From positions 1 to 64,000 of the forward strand of contig JAQGBZ010000240.1 of NCBI GenBank assembly GCA_034687125.1: a stretch of 64,000 nt of DNA, in the 5' to 3' direction. This stretch comes from Neelides folsomi. Taxonomy: Eukaryota; Arthropoda; Collembola; Neelipleona; Neelidae. Below the pieces are notes generated by a model. It ran no database searches, had not been told where the DNA came from, and was given only the letters and a program-made list of their open reading frames with translations. A program made the translations under genes and the position numbers. Numbering within the stretch: the stretch's first letter is position 1; each line of letters begins with the position of its first letter. This document shows, one piece after another, positions 1 to 10,342 of the stretch.

Positions 1-113
1 AATCCGAAATTGTAGCTCAGATTGTAGCTACAGTCACAATCAGAATCAGAATTCTAAAAAAGGAACCTCCCTATTGTCCTTTGATTGATTTAAATCCTTT
101 AATGTCTTTTCAG

Positions 114-1330
114 TTTTCTTCAATTCTACACGGAACGTTTCTTGGACCAATTTTAGGAGCTTTTACTTTGGGAATGTTTTTCCCATGGGCAAATTCAATG
201 GTATAATAAAAATATGAAAATAATAATTCAATTAATTATAAAACAATATAGCAGATTATTTTAAATTTTTACCTTAACACGATTTCTCGTATTTGTTTAA
301 TAGGGAACGATGATCGGCGTTGTAATCGGAACATTGGCTTCTGGATTTATAGGAATTGGATCCATTATAGAAAAAAATAAATTCCCTAATCAAAAACTCC
401 ATTTTGAAAATACATGTTCTTCAAATTCTTCAACTTCGACCATGTTCCTCGAAAACTATGAATTTGAACCCTTTGTCAACAACTGGAAGGAGGAAGCTAA
501 GGACGATAGTGGATTACTCAAGTTTTTTACCATTTCTTACTTGTGGCATCCTTGCGTTCCGATCTTATCTTCAGTCATTTGTGGACTTTTCTTCAGTTTC
601 ATGTTGGCATCATGTTCCAAGCAGCAGCCGATCCAAGTGAAATATCTCAGTCGGCCTGTTCTCAGATTCTGGCGTTTGTTCATGTCACAAGAAACGATGT
701 CAAGATGGGTAGATTTCAAAGAAGTCAAAATTTCCAGTAAAGTTGACACTAACGAAATAGGGAAAAGATATGGAATATATTACAATGATGTAAGCAACTT
801 TAAAACAAATATAATGTTATTAAGACTATAAGATTAATTTAGAAGTATTAACTTATTAGTTTGATGATTAAAGTTAATATTTGAAAATGTTTTAACAGGA
901 CAGATTACAAGAAATGAATTACAATTACGGAAGAGGTGAAGTGAACAAAGGTTTTGACGAACCTCAATCTCCATACGAATACCCATATACTTCTAATTCC
1001 AATTACGAAAGCATGGTCAATACAGTTCTTGATCATCAACAGCCGGACCCTGAATATCCAGTGCCTGAAGAAACCATCGATTTGAGGAAATTAGCCGATG
1101 AGAATCCGATGGCTTTGGTTTTAATGGAGTTAGAGGTCAAGCAGAACGATATTTTAAGCCGAGTGAGAGAACGTCATGGGAAGATGAATGACAATTCGCC
1201 TGAGGACGAGGAAAAAGATTGGAATCAAAACGACGACGAAGACGAGAGGGCCAAAACGCCGACGAGTCCTGGGAGTCAAAATTGGGAACAAGATTTTAAA
1301 GAAATCGAGGAAAAGTACAGCCAATCTTAA
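114..1330 (+). CDS. SLC5-family sodium-coupled transporter, C-terminal part
   Basis: Three exons are visible: 114-200, 304-789 and 899-1330, all joined in phase 0, coding about 334 residues. The 5' part lies outside the window. The first exon carries GPILGAFTLGMFFPWANS, which closely resembles the late membrane helix of SLC5 carriers (sodium-coupled monocarboxylate, multivitamin and iodide transporters). The second exon adds a helix (GTMIGVVIGTLASGFIGIG), an extracellular loop, and a last helix around VPILSSVICGLFFSFMLA. The tail is cytosolic, acidic and disordered, rich in Tyr, Pro and Asp/Glu. The family uses the Na+ gradient to import small organic anions across the plasma membrane; the substrate cannot be told from this part. 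An AATAAA lies about 50 bases after the stop. The family is fairly sure, the subfamily is not. Confidence 0.8.
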
Positions 1331-2558
1331 ATTACAATGATTTGCCTTTCTAATTATTTTTTAAATTAACTAATTGTATTAAATAAAATAATTTACATTT
1401 TATCAAATTAAAGTTAATTGTGAATAGTTGATTACGAATATTTGTGATTTACCTCTCAATCCTCTTAATCCGATTTTATTACTTTCCCAGCCACCGATCT
1501 AGGCAGACGAAAATTTAATTTACCTTATTTCTTCTCAGATAAACAAAACATTATAAACGCATGAAAACTAGATAAAGCTATTGAAATATAATACATTTTA
1601 CTTATTTTAATGTGAGAAAATAGGGTAACGTTGTCAAATAACATGTAAGGTTTTTACAGTGAATTGCCATGTAATTTTAAAAAAACAGTTACTTGATGTC
1701 AATTTAGCGAAAATTTCGTCTGCCTAGATCCGTGGCCGGGAGAGTAATTTACTGTAATAAATTTAATAAAGGTTTGATAAAGTTAACAAAAATTATTTAA
1801 TTGTCCGATAAACATTTAAATACTTCATTTAAATTAAGGTGATGTAATGTAATATAAGTAATTGAGGAAATGCAAAAACGCTATGAAAATGTGAGAAAAG
1901 TATCCTTAGACTAAACTCTGCCCTTATATTCAATCGTTTCCGGGTTAACATTCTACATATAACAAACGCTGATCACGTGACGACCAAAAGCGTTTTCTTT
2001 CCAACGCCATTTTCCTTTCTCGCCTTCTGCGTTTCACTTTGGGCTCTCGTTTTCTCTCTCGAAATTTTCGTTTTCGAGAACGATACCTCTGGATTCTCGT
2101 CACCGCCTTCGTTCCAAATCGTCATTAAGGTAAAGTTCTTTGTTCATGTCAACCAAATTAACGTCCCATTGATCAAAGTTAGTCCAGGTTCAATTTCACC
2201 CCTAGTTCCTTTGTTCTCCCCATTCTCCTCCAAATGCCCTGCCTTCTGGTTCTGCCTTTTTACGACTGAGTTTTTTATTTTAATATTCCCAATGAGTTTA
2301 ATTGATCATTGCAATTAAATGACCATTATGCTCAGATCACTCGAATTTAGATTCGATTATTATCTCTTTTATGAAGCCTTAAAAAAACTTATTAAAGACA
2401 TGTTGAAAAGATTCGCTGACATGAGTATGCCCAATTGCATCATCTCTTTCATTTTACATCATTTTACATCATTTCATAATTATTGAAAGTTTCCTAACAT
2501 ATTTTAATATTTGTTCATCTTAAACATTTCAAATTCATTCAATTTTATTTCTTTTCAG
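1331..2558 (+). promoter_or_regulatory. Intergenic region with likely promoter and 5' untranslated exon of the Tudor-BTB gene
   Basis: Between the transporter stop and the next start codon lie the MITE (1482-1744) and AT-rich sequence. A GC-richer stretch from about 1930 to 2129 is probably an untranslated first exon. It ends at a good donor (CATTAAG|GTAAAG) and the coding exon has its acceptor at 2557-2558. A perfect E-box inside TCACGTGAC sits at about 1974-1980. An open frame at 1977-2318 starts on GTG, runs across the donor and looks like no protein family, so I do not call it a gene. Confidence 0.5.
1482..1744. mobile_element. MITE with ~35 bp terminal inverted repeats (TA target duplication)
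   Basis: The left end reads CTTTCCCAGCCACCGATCTA and runs on to GGCAGACGAAA. The right end, reverse-complemented, reads CTCTCCCGGCCACGGATCTA followed by the same GGCAGACGAAA. Only a few positions differ over about 35 bases. TA is present on both flanks (1480-1481 and 1745-1746). The interior is AT-rich and non-coding. Size, TIRs and TA duplication fit a non-autonomous Tc1/mariner-type element. Confidence 0.8.
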
Positions 2559-2575
2559 AGTTTTCCAAGTTGACC

Positions 2576-5500
2576 ATGAGTCCGTATTTTCCGTCTCCGG
2601 TGGAGGGGATCCTCAAGATGGTTGGGGGTTAGTTGACCTTCTGAATTCGTTTATTTAACGTTATCAAAGATTAAAACCAAAATTGGTCTATTTGTAATTT
2701 CAGAAGTGTATCCAAACCAATTGGATCTTTTATCCATCAACATGGGAGAGAGGCTGGAGGCGTATGGAACCAGTGTTGTGGACAATCACTACGGTTTTGT
2801 TCAACTGACTAACCAACAGTCTTTGGAGTCAATGGCCAAAGTTGACAAGTACATCGCGACGATGGTAAACGACATAAAATTATACTTATAAAAAATATAA
2901 AATTTATTTGAAAAACTTATTTGTTAGTTCTAAAGATATTTGTTTTAAACAGTTTGACAGTCCTGAGAAGGATCCGATGCTCGGCGTTGGACAACCAGTG
3001 TTTGGAATGTTCCATGATAACAATTGGTATCGGGCGATCATCACCGAAATTCTCAATGAGGAACATTTCAGGATTTTCTTTGTTGATTACGGAAATGAAG
3101 CAATTACGAAGAGGGAATATGTAATTTGATAAATACGATATTAATTATATTTAATAATCAATAATTTCAATTTTTATTTAAACTGATTTAAATCATTGAT
3201 TCATTTTCAGCTTCGTTATGTTCCTGAGGAAATTCTCAAGATTGCTCCATGTGCCGTGCAGATTACGATGCTTCGCGACAACGGCCAACCTTTTTCTCAA
3301 TTGGAGGTTCAAATTCTCAAAAATCGGTTCGAGGAAAAAGATGTTGTTGGCGTCGTGTCTGACATTCAGTTCACCAACGGACGACATGATATTAAGTGAG
3401 CCATTATATGTTAATTATTTAATAATGCCATTTATATTATAATTTTAGGATTGGTTTGATTTATGATTATTTTTCTTTCAGCATCACTTTGCGTCTTTTC
3501 TTTGACGGAAAAGAACCAGATCAAGATTTGATGCGTCGACTTTCAATCAATACGCGCCCTGGGGCTTGCACTCCATTTTCTGATCAGGATTTGCGTTCAA
3601 TTGACGCTATTGACTCACATGGTACAATTTATTTTTCAATTTATTTTCCATTAATCATTAAATAGTAATTGATTTCCTATACGCTTAATTCGAAAGTTTT
3701 TAAAGGTTTATAGTTTGCTAATTCAATCTTTTTATTTTCAGGAGCTGTGAAAGAGGAAAAGCAAGAAGTTGTAAAAGTGGAGATGAAGATTGAAACTCTA
3801 AAGCCTGTCGAGGTCATCAAGGAAGTGAAGCCAACTCTGCCGCTTTATGTTCCGCCTCATATTGATACGCCGCCTCGTATGATTCGGGAACTGAAGAACT
3901 CAGCTCCAGAAGTTGAGGTGGTTCAAGTTGTTGAAGCGAAAACTTCACAATCTTCTAAGCCGCCGAGACTCGTCAAGTTCGATGCCAATGATCAAAGTTT
4001 TGACATTTTCTACAACATGATCGCGGAAGGTTATTGCACTGATGTGGAATTTCTTGTCGGACGGAAACATGGAAAGTTCAGGGGACATAAATTGGTCTTT
4101 ATCGCCAGAGCTCCAAGATTCAAACATTTGGAAGAAACAAATGGGGTTGGGAAGCCAATTGATTTGTCAATTCTTTCTACCGATGCTTTTCAACTTCTTG
4201 TGAAGGTTTTTTATCAAAATTACTTATCAATTATTTTTATTAAAGAATTATTAAATTATAACAATTAAATGTGTTTAATACTTGATTCTTTTTAGTACAT
4301 TTATGGACAAGAGATTGAACTTGGCCCAAAAATGGCTTCCGGACTTCAAAAAGCCGCTCGAGTATTTGGAATAACTCCACTGTTCAATTTGGCTGGGGAG
4401 TATTGCGAAGATTTGACCGATGACAATGTCGTGAGTTACATGGAGTCCGGTCATGAGACATCTTTTGCTTACATGATAAAGTAAGAATAATTGGGTTTAT
4501 AATTAATTTTAATATAAATGTCATATATATGTGATTGTGATATTTAGGTTTTTATTTTTTGTTTGAAACATCAATTATTTTTTAGGAAATTTGTGGAGGT
4601 ATCCAAATACCCCGATTTCAAAAACATGTCGCACAACAATATGGCCCTTCTTCTCGCCTCAGATGAGCTTGTTGGAAAAGAAATTGAAATTTTTCAAGCG
4701 TTGATGTTGTAAGTAAATTTATGTTTATTTTAACTTGATGTAATTAGTTGTAATAAAACTTAAATTAACTTTAATTGATAAATTATAATTATTAGGTGGG
4801 CCAATTATCAGACTCAGAAAGAGAAGAATTTTGGTTTGTCGTTGCGCCAAATTATTCGTGGGTGCGTGAGTTTGATCCGCTTCCCACTTATGACATTGAA
4901 GGAATTTTCCTACGGGGTCGTTCCGACTCAAATCCTTACCGCCGCCGAGACACTGAGCATCTTTACAGCGATTGGACTTGAACCAGAAGATCGGTGAGGA
5001 AACTTGAATTTTTAATATTGAATTTTAAATTATTCCAAATGTTGGATTGAACTGAATTGAAATCTAGTCATTTAAAATGTAAATTTATTACAATTGAATT
5101 TTAGTGGGACATTGGACCTCTTCTGCAAGTGGCAAGCTCGCGTCGGACGTGAATTACCAATTGAATTGGAATCACCAGAAATAGCATCAGTTAATGCTTA
5201 TTGGTGTGAGCCTTATTTAAACTTAAATTTAAATTTTATTAATTTTTGATTGTATATATTTAACTAATGTTTAAATACAAATTTTTTTAACATAGAGTTG
5301 ATTAATTAATTGAATTTTAACCTAAAATTTGTATTTTAGTTGCGAGAGAAACTCAGCTCCGGGATGCATTCCTTCGGTTGATTAACGTCATGGACCATGT
5401 CACTCTTGCAATCAACCAGGTAGTGATGGAATCATTGAACTCTCTTGGTCTCAACTATCAACCCTATTTACAAGATAATTATAATGAATTGGAAATTTAA
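2576..5500 (+). CDS. Tudor-BTB-BACK domain protein
   Basis: Eleven exons (2576-2627, 2704-2864, 2953-3120, 3211-3395, 3482-3621, 3742-4205, 4296-4480, 4586-4708, 4796-4993, 5105-5205, 5340-5500) join in consistent phase to 645 codons. Residues about 72-215 form an extended Tudor domain with the classic NNWYRAIITEI and FFVDYGNEA motifs; such domains bind symmetrically dimethylated arginine, typically on Piwi-type proteins. A charged linker follows. Residues about 311-405 are a BTB/POZ domain (FDIFYNMIAEGYCTDVEFLV, GHKLVFIARAP), and about 415-530 match a BACK domain, the usual partner in Cullin-3 adaptors. The last 90 residues are unassigned. I know of no standard protein with this domain order. 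A Cul3 adaptor for methylarginine-marked clients is inference. Splitting into two genes is unlikely because phases run straight through the linker exon. Confidence 0.8.
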
Positions 5501-6203
5501 AATTGGTTTAGAATGAAATTAGTTGAAAATTATGCTCTTGATTGGCCATTAATATTTATTTGAAATAGTTTAATTGGCTTCTACTATTTTTATTTTATTA
5601 TTTGTTTATTCTCTATCAATAACATTTACCTTAATATATCTTCGGTTGATTCTGGTTTACAAATCCTATGTAGTCCTTTAAACTCTATCAATTAGCCAAT
5701 AATAATAATATTAGTTTTTACTTTGTTTACAAACCAATTTGTTTCATTATTATAACTCATTTGTGTTGCTGTGTTGATCTTATTGTTTGATCTATTCTTA
5801 TTAAATATTGTATGACAAAATGTATTTCATTATTAGTTAATTATTAATTTGGTACATTTTCTGTTTGTTTAATATATTATGTTTATTGTTATAAAATTTA
5901 GTTAAGTTTAAAAATGGCAATTTAAATGATTTTTTGTGAAACTTGTAGTATTGATAATAATTTGATATATTTGAAATGCAAATATTAAGAAAGCTTAATC
6001 GGGTCTTGTTTATAAATTTTCGTTTGAGTAGTGAAATAAATTAAAATTGTCTTGATGTTTCCTTTTTTTATTCATTCCATAGCTTGGATTATATTACAAT
6101 TAAACTTAAAATACTGAATTTAATTTAATTTAACCTTAATTTAATTTAACTTTTAATTTTAAATTATTAATTAACGAGGTTTTGATGAATTTGATTTTAT
6201 TCT
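5501..6203. other. 3' flanks of two convergent genes, no gene seen
   Basis: Very AT-rich sequence between the stop of the Tudor-BTB gene and the stop of the minus-strand gene at 6204. A minus-strand AATAAA (TTTATT at 6196-6201) immediately follows that gene's stop and would serve as its poly(A) signal. Nothing else is recognisable. Confidence 0.6.
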
Positions 6204-6853
6204 TTATTTTGGAATTTGCGTTTTCAACTTGTCATACAATTTTTTGGTTTTGATGAGGATTTGAGGAAACGTCAAATTCCCTTTGAACTCGTTTTTAATT
6301 AATGCATGGATTGCAGATTGAGGGATTTTATCAACTTTTGTTCCCGTCCGACCCATGCTATCTAGAAGTCAAATTAAATATATTAATAATAGTATATTAG
6401 AAATATTTTAAAAAAAGTTTATTATAGATTTAACCTAATTTACAAAAAAGTTAGTTATTCGATTTTATTAAAAGATACTTTTTTGTGCTAAAGCCAACAT
6501 GACGGCTGCGAGAAAAGTTGCAAAGGAAAGACTCCCGAGGATTCCAAAAGAGTCAAACTGACCGTAGCCGTATGAAGGTTGGTAATGATAATGACTGTGA
6601 CCATAAGACCCCATTTCACCATAACCTCGAGTTAATTCATTTCTAAATCACAATTAGTTTAATAATTAATATTATTATCAATTACTTTTAATTAGTTAGC
6701 TGTGTAATTAATGCTACTATAATTGTAGACTGATAAATCAATTAATTTTATTTAATTTAATAATTACCTCAATTCCGTTTTCTCTTCATTTCTCCTTCTT
6801 CCTTGAACTTGTGAGAATGCGAGCCAAAAAAGTCCAAATATTTTGAAGAACAT
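6204..6853 (-). CDS. Small secreted or membrane protein, unnamed family (paralogue A)
   Basis: Three exons (6768-6853, 6479-6642, 6204-6361) give 135 residues with matching phases (2, then 1). The protein opens with a signal peptide (MFFKIFGLFWLAFSQVQG), then an Arg/Glu-rich stretch, a Gly/Tyr/His-rich spacer (YGHSHYHYQPSYGYGQ), and a hydrophobic segment DSFGILGSLSFATFLAAVML that looks like a membrane helix. The tail is basic. The hydrophobic core and the Gly-Tyr spacer recur in the gene at 8927-9699, so the two are paralogues with the same exon layout. I do not recognise the family beyond a resemblance to unnamed arthropod proteins with an FGxLGxLSF helix. All three exons are too short to stand out as open frames. 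Confidence 0.65.
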
Positions 6854-7445
6854 CTCTCACATCACATCACACTGATGAAACTGTTTGGAATCGGAGTGAA
6901 ATGGTTCGTTTATTAAAAAGTGTTCAACGGATCTTCGTCCGCTTTAAACCGCGATCTTCACGCTCACTCCCAATCTGTCATGGGAAGAGAACCGTGGAAG
7001 AAAGATGTAAAGTGATGGAGAATTGAATTAAGGATTAAAGCTTGAGTTAAACTGGGCTACAACAATGGCATAAAAGAGATGTAAATGCTTAAAACAGGTT
7101 CATCATTTTTCAAGCTCCAATTTTCGTCTCATGAAATCGTTTTTATATCATTTTGAATAAATTCTTATAAGATTTAAATATATTTGTATAATTATATTAT
7201 AAACATGTTATACATATTATGTAATGTAATACTTTTCTAACTATATATATATTATATTGTAGTAATTTAATAATATTTGAAATGGAAAAATTATCATATT
7301 TGATGTGGTTGGTTTTCAAATGAGAATTTAAATGATTATCTGAAACTTAAAAACGCAATGGAATTGAATGAAAGAATATTATTAATTTCAAAAGAACTTT
7401 ATTTTATAATTCATGATAAGCAATACTGCAATACATGTTAACATG
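6854..7445. other. Intergenic, probable promoter of the minus-strand gene at 6853
   Basis: About 590 bases. The part next to 6853 is less AT-rich (6880-7010, with GATCTTCGTCCGCTTTAAAC and similar) and probably holds the promoter and leader of the upstream-facing gene. The rest is AT-rich with no coding signal. Confidence 0.5.
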
Positions 7446-8344
7446 TTATTTAGTTAATGGCACATTAAATGTCATCGTCAACAGAAGGAACGATGTTGAT
7501 GGGATTTTGGCCAATGTTGTTAGTCCTTCGGTTCCTCCTGTTTGAATGCATTTCATTGAAGTAATGTTCAAAGCTCGAGCCAATAAAACGTTCGTGACGA
7601 TAGTTTGAACTTCTTCGTCGCTCTCCTCGTTGTCGGCCTCGTTTCTCGTGTCCAAACCCGCAACTTCCTCCATTTCCTCAACTTGAATAATCAAAGTTTC
7701 CAATGAATCTTCAATATTTGCTGAATCTAACCCTAACCTAACCTAACAGTTGTTTAATATAACTTTATAAAAATCACTTTATGAAAGTAAACCCAGTAAG
7801 AGTTAAAGCACTCTGCTACTATTCTCTTGTTATTATATTTTGTAATTAGTTATTAAACTTTATAATTAACAATTATATAAATTGTTACGAAACAGCTCCT
7901 TTTATAAATATAATTTAAAAAAATTAAATTATTTGTTTATTAAATTAATTAAAAATGTGAATATTTCTTTCAAAAGGTTTTTACCAAAAATGTTTCTTTG
8001 TTCCTTTTCGCCTTTGCAAGGTTCTCCGTTTTGTTCTTGACAATCCATTGGCACATCACAAGTTTGCTCGTCAGACGTCACGAGGTCGACAATTTCGTGT
8101 TCGGATTCGGATGAAGACGAGGAGCCCAAATGAGAAGAAGAGGAAGACGAAGAAAAACTCGTGCAAGGGATTTCGACAACCGAGTCGTCCGAATCTTCCT
8201 CCGGCAACTCTCTGGAAATGAATTATTGTTATTTTGAGCTAGAATTATTTAAATATAACATGGAAAAGTTTAAATCGTAATTAGTAATATTACATACTTT
8301 ATATTATAATAGAATACTCCAATGGAGTCGTACCTTTGATCCAT
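7446..8344 (-). CDS. Acidic serine-rich protein, unrecognised
   Basis: Three exons (8298-8344, 7985-8211, 7446-7720) join in phases 2 and 1 to 182 residues. The first exon (MDQRYDSIGVFYYNIK) is short and its start is the least certain part. The middle exon is strongly acidic and serine-rich with an uninterrupted run of seven serines, then a cysteine-containing stretch. The last exon has EEMEEVAGLDTRNEADNEES followed by a moderately hydrophobic C-terminus. There is no signal peptide, helix or catalytic motif I can name. It sits between the two copies of a small secreted-protein family on the same strand. The last intron ends in TTAGG repeats just before its acceptor. It is likely a real gene because three exons agree in phase, but its function is unknown. 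Confidence 0.5.
7727..7747. repeat. Short interstitial TTAGG-type telomere-like repeat
   Basis: The plus strand reads CTAACCCTAACCTAACCTAA, that is TTAGG units on the minus strand with one TTAGGG variant. TTAGG is the common arthropod telomere repeat. Only about four units are present. It lies at the 3' end of an intron of the minus-strand gene, right before the acceptor. Confidence 0.6.
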
Positions 8345-8926
8345 TACTCCAGTTGAGTGCCAATTGGGGTTTAATATCTAATTGGGATGATAAAGATATT
8401 GAAAAAATTCTTCAGAGATTCGATTCCGGTAGTCCCTAGAAGGAGAACCCGTCTGGAAAAAATGAAGCTTCCTGAGATTTTTTCATAATATTCACTAATT
8501 TACAAAATTTTATGATTCGTTTGCTAATACTTTGCTTATATGTAGCATATTTATTAATCATTAAAATTGTAACAAAAGATTTTATAAAATTATAGCTTAT
8601 GACTCGTATGATATAAAATTATACAAAATACAAAGGTGTGTCATTTAAGTAGATTCATATACCAGTCAGCCAGTCGAGTCATGCGATTCATATTATAAAA
8701 TGTATACCATACAGAAGTATGATTTTGTATTTTTAGTGAATTGTGCAAAAGTCAGTAATATTTTAATTGGGCAACTTTATATCAAGTCTTTATTCATTTA
8801 TTTCACAATATATTAAATAAAAGACCAAATGAAACTGAAAATAATATAAGGCATAAGGCAAATTAAATTAACAATAAATATTGATTAAAGTACTTTTAAA
8901 CATATTCCTTCAATTTTTTAAAAATG
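8345..8926. other. AT-rich intergenic region, no gene seen
   Basis: Between the start of the acidic-protein gene and the stop of the next minus-strand gene. A slightly GC-richer patch at 8400-8460 has no open frame of note. No repeat structure or RNA gene is visible. Confidence 0.5.
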
Positions 8927-9699
8927 TCATGTAATTTTTGAGATGATGTTAGCAAGTGCGTCTTCTCCGCCATTTCCGCCAACGAGTGATTGAATGAATG
9001 GGAGTTTGGACGTGAGGGAGGAAATCACTTGGTTCATGTTCAAGTTCTCGATATCTCTCCCCATGAACATTGGATCAAACCCCAATAAACCGTCATTCAA
9101 AGAACGTCCAGTAGCTAAAAAATAAAATATTTTAAATAATAAATCCATTTAAAATTTTAAATGCAATAATTTAAGAAATTAAATGCAGCTAAATTAAATT
9201 ATAAAGTAAGGTGACTGGTTTCCAAAGATTATACCATTATTTGCTAAGCTGAAGAGCAACGCCGCTAAGAAAGTCATAAACGACAATCCACCCAAAACTC
9301 CAAATGAATCCAATCCACTGCTTCCGTAACCTCCCCCGTGTCCATAACCTCTGTCTTCAAGATCCGTATTATCCGAGCTAAATCACAATTAATAAAATTA
9401 ACACTCACTAAATTCAATTTTACAATGGAATTAATTGGAATTTTGGAATTAATTGGAATTTTACAATACTTTTATTACGACTGAGGTTTTGTTAGTTAGG
9501 GTTAATATTTTTCCTTATTTAATAAATTGTGTATTGTGAACCTCTTTGTTGGTTTAGCAGTTGTTGGCAAAGGTGCTTGTGTTGGCCGCTGGGTCGTGGT
9601 CGTTCTCGAGAAAATATTCCAAAGTTGTCCATTGGAGTAAGAAACGGCCAATGCAGCAACGAGGACAACTCCGAAGAGAGATTTGCTCAAGAGATTCAT
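8927..9699 (-). CDS. Small secreted or membrane protein, unnamed family (paralogue B)
   Basis: Three exons (9542-9699, 9235-9377, 8927-9114) give 162 residues. The N-terminus is a clear signal peptide (MNLLSKSLFGVVLVAALAVS), followed by a Thr/Pro-rich segment. The middle exon has a Gly/Tyr spacer and a hydrophobic core, SSGLDSFGVLGGLSFMTFLA, running on into LLFSLANN. The last exon is a mixed tail ending in IISKIT. The hydrophobic core and exon arrangement match the protein at 6204-6853. The donor closing exon 1 (AAGAG|GTTCAC) is weak but is the only in-frame one with the right phase. Function is unknown; a small membrane-anchored or surface-associated protein is the most that can be inferred. 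Confidence 0.65.
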
Positions 9700-10342
9700 C
9701 TTTGCCCTTCTGCTGGTTCCAACTCAGACTTTTCATCCCATCGTTGGACCTTTTAAACTCCTCGTTCTTCACACCAACTTAAACCGAATTTCCGTCTCAA
9801 TCGATCTCAATATCTCAAATTGGAAAGATTGGGAAATTTCCAAGTTCCTCACACTTCATTGACTCTTTGGGTCAGAAGCTCAACAAGGTAAATGGCAAGG
9901 GAATTCTTCACGGAACTTCCGAGAACCCAAACCCCAATCTTAACTGAACAAAGCGTAAACATAATGCAGTTTACTTCACCATTTAATACTTTTATTATCA
10001 AATGGCTATATGTTTGATATATAAGGAAACTATCCCTAACCTTATCCTTAATTAATTTCAGTAGTTAAACCCAGTCAAGCCATTTATAAAGATGACGCAT
10101 GGAGAAATGAAATTCATGCGGAAATTCGCTATGCTTTTTAACAATAATCCTTTGTTCCATTTACCTAATAAACATTTTCCTATAAATCCAAGTAATCTAA
10201 CTATCAGTCTATCAATAAAAAGTAGAATTAATAGTATATTAAAAATATGACTTAAAATAAATAGCTTTATAGTTTATAGTTCAAAGCAAGTTCGCATTTG
10301 TAAACTTTATTTTAAACGATACGAAATTGTATTTGTAAATAT
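9700..10342. other. Intergenic; promoter side of paralogue B and 3' side of ODAD3-like gene
   Basis: The part at 9700-9950 is less AT-rich and is probably promoter and 5' leader of the gene starting at 9699. The rest is AT-rich downstream sequence. Open frames on the plus strand at 9529-9782 overlap the antisense of the signal-peptide exon and are not credible genes. Confidence 0.5.

Noticed and set aside
1977..2318. Open frame with hydrophobic stretches
   Set aside because: Starts at GTG, crosses a good splice donor at 2129 and resembles no family; better explained as leader plus intron.
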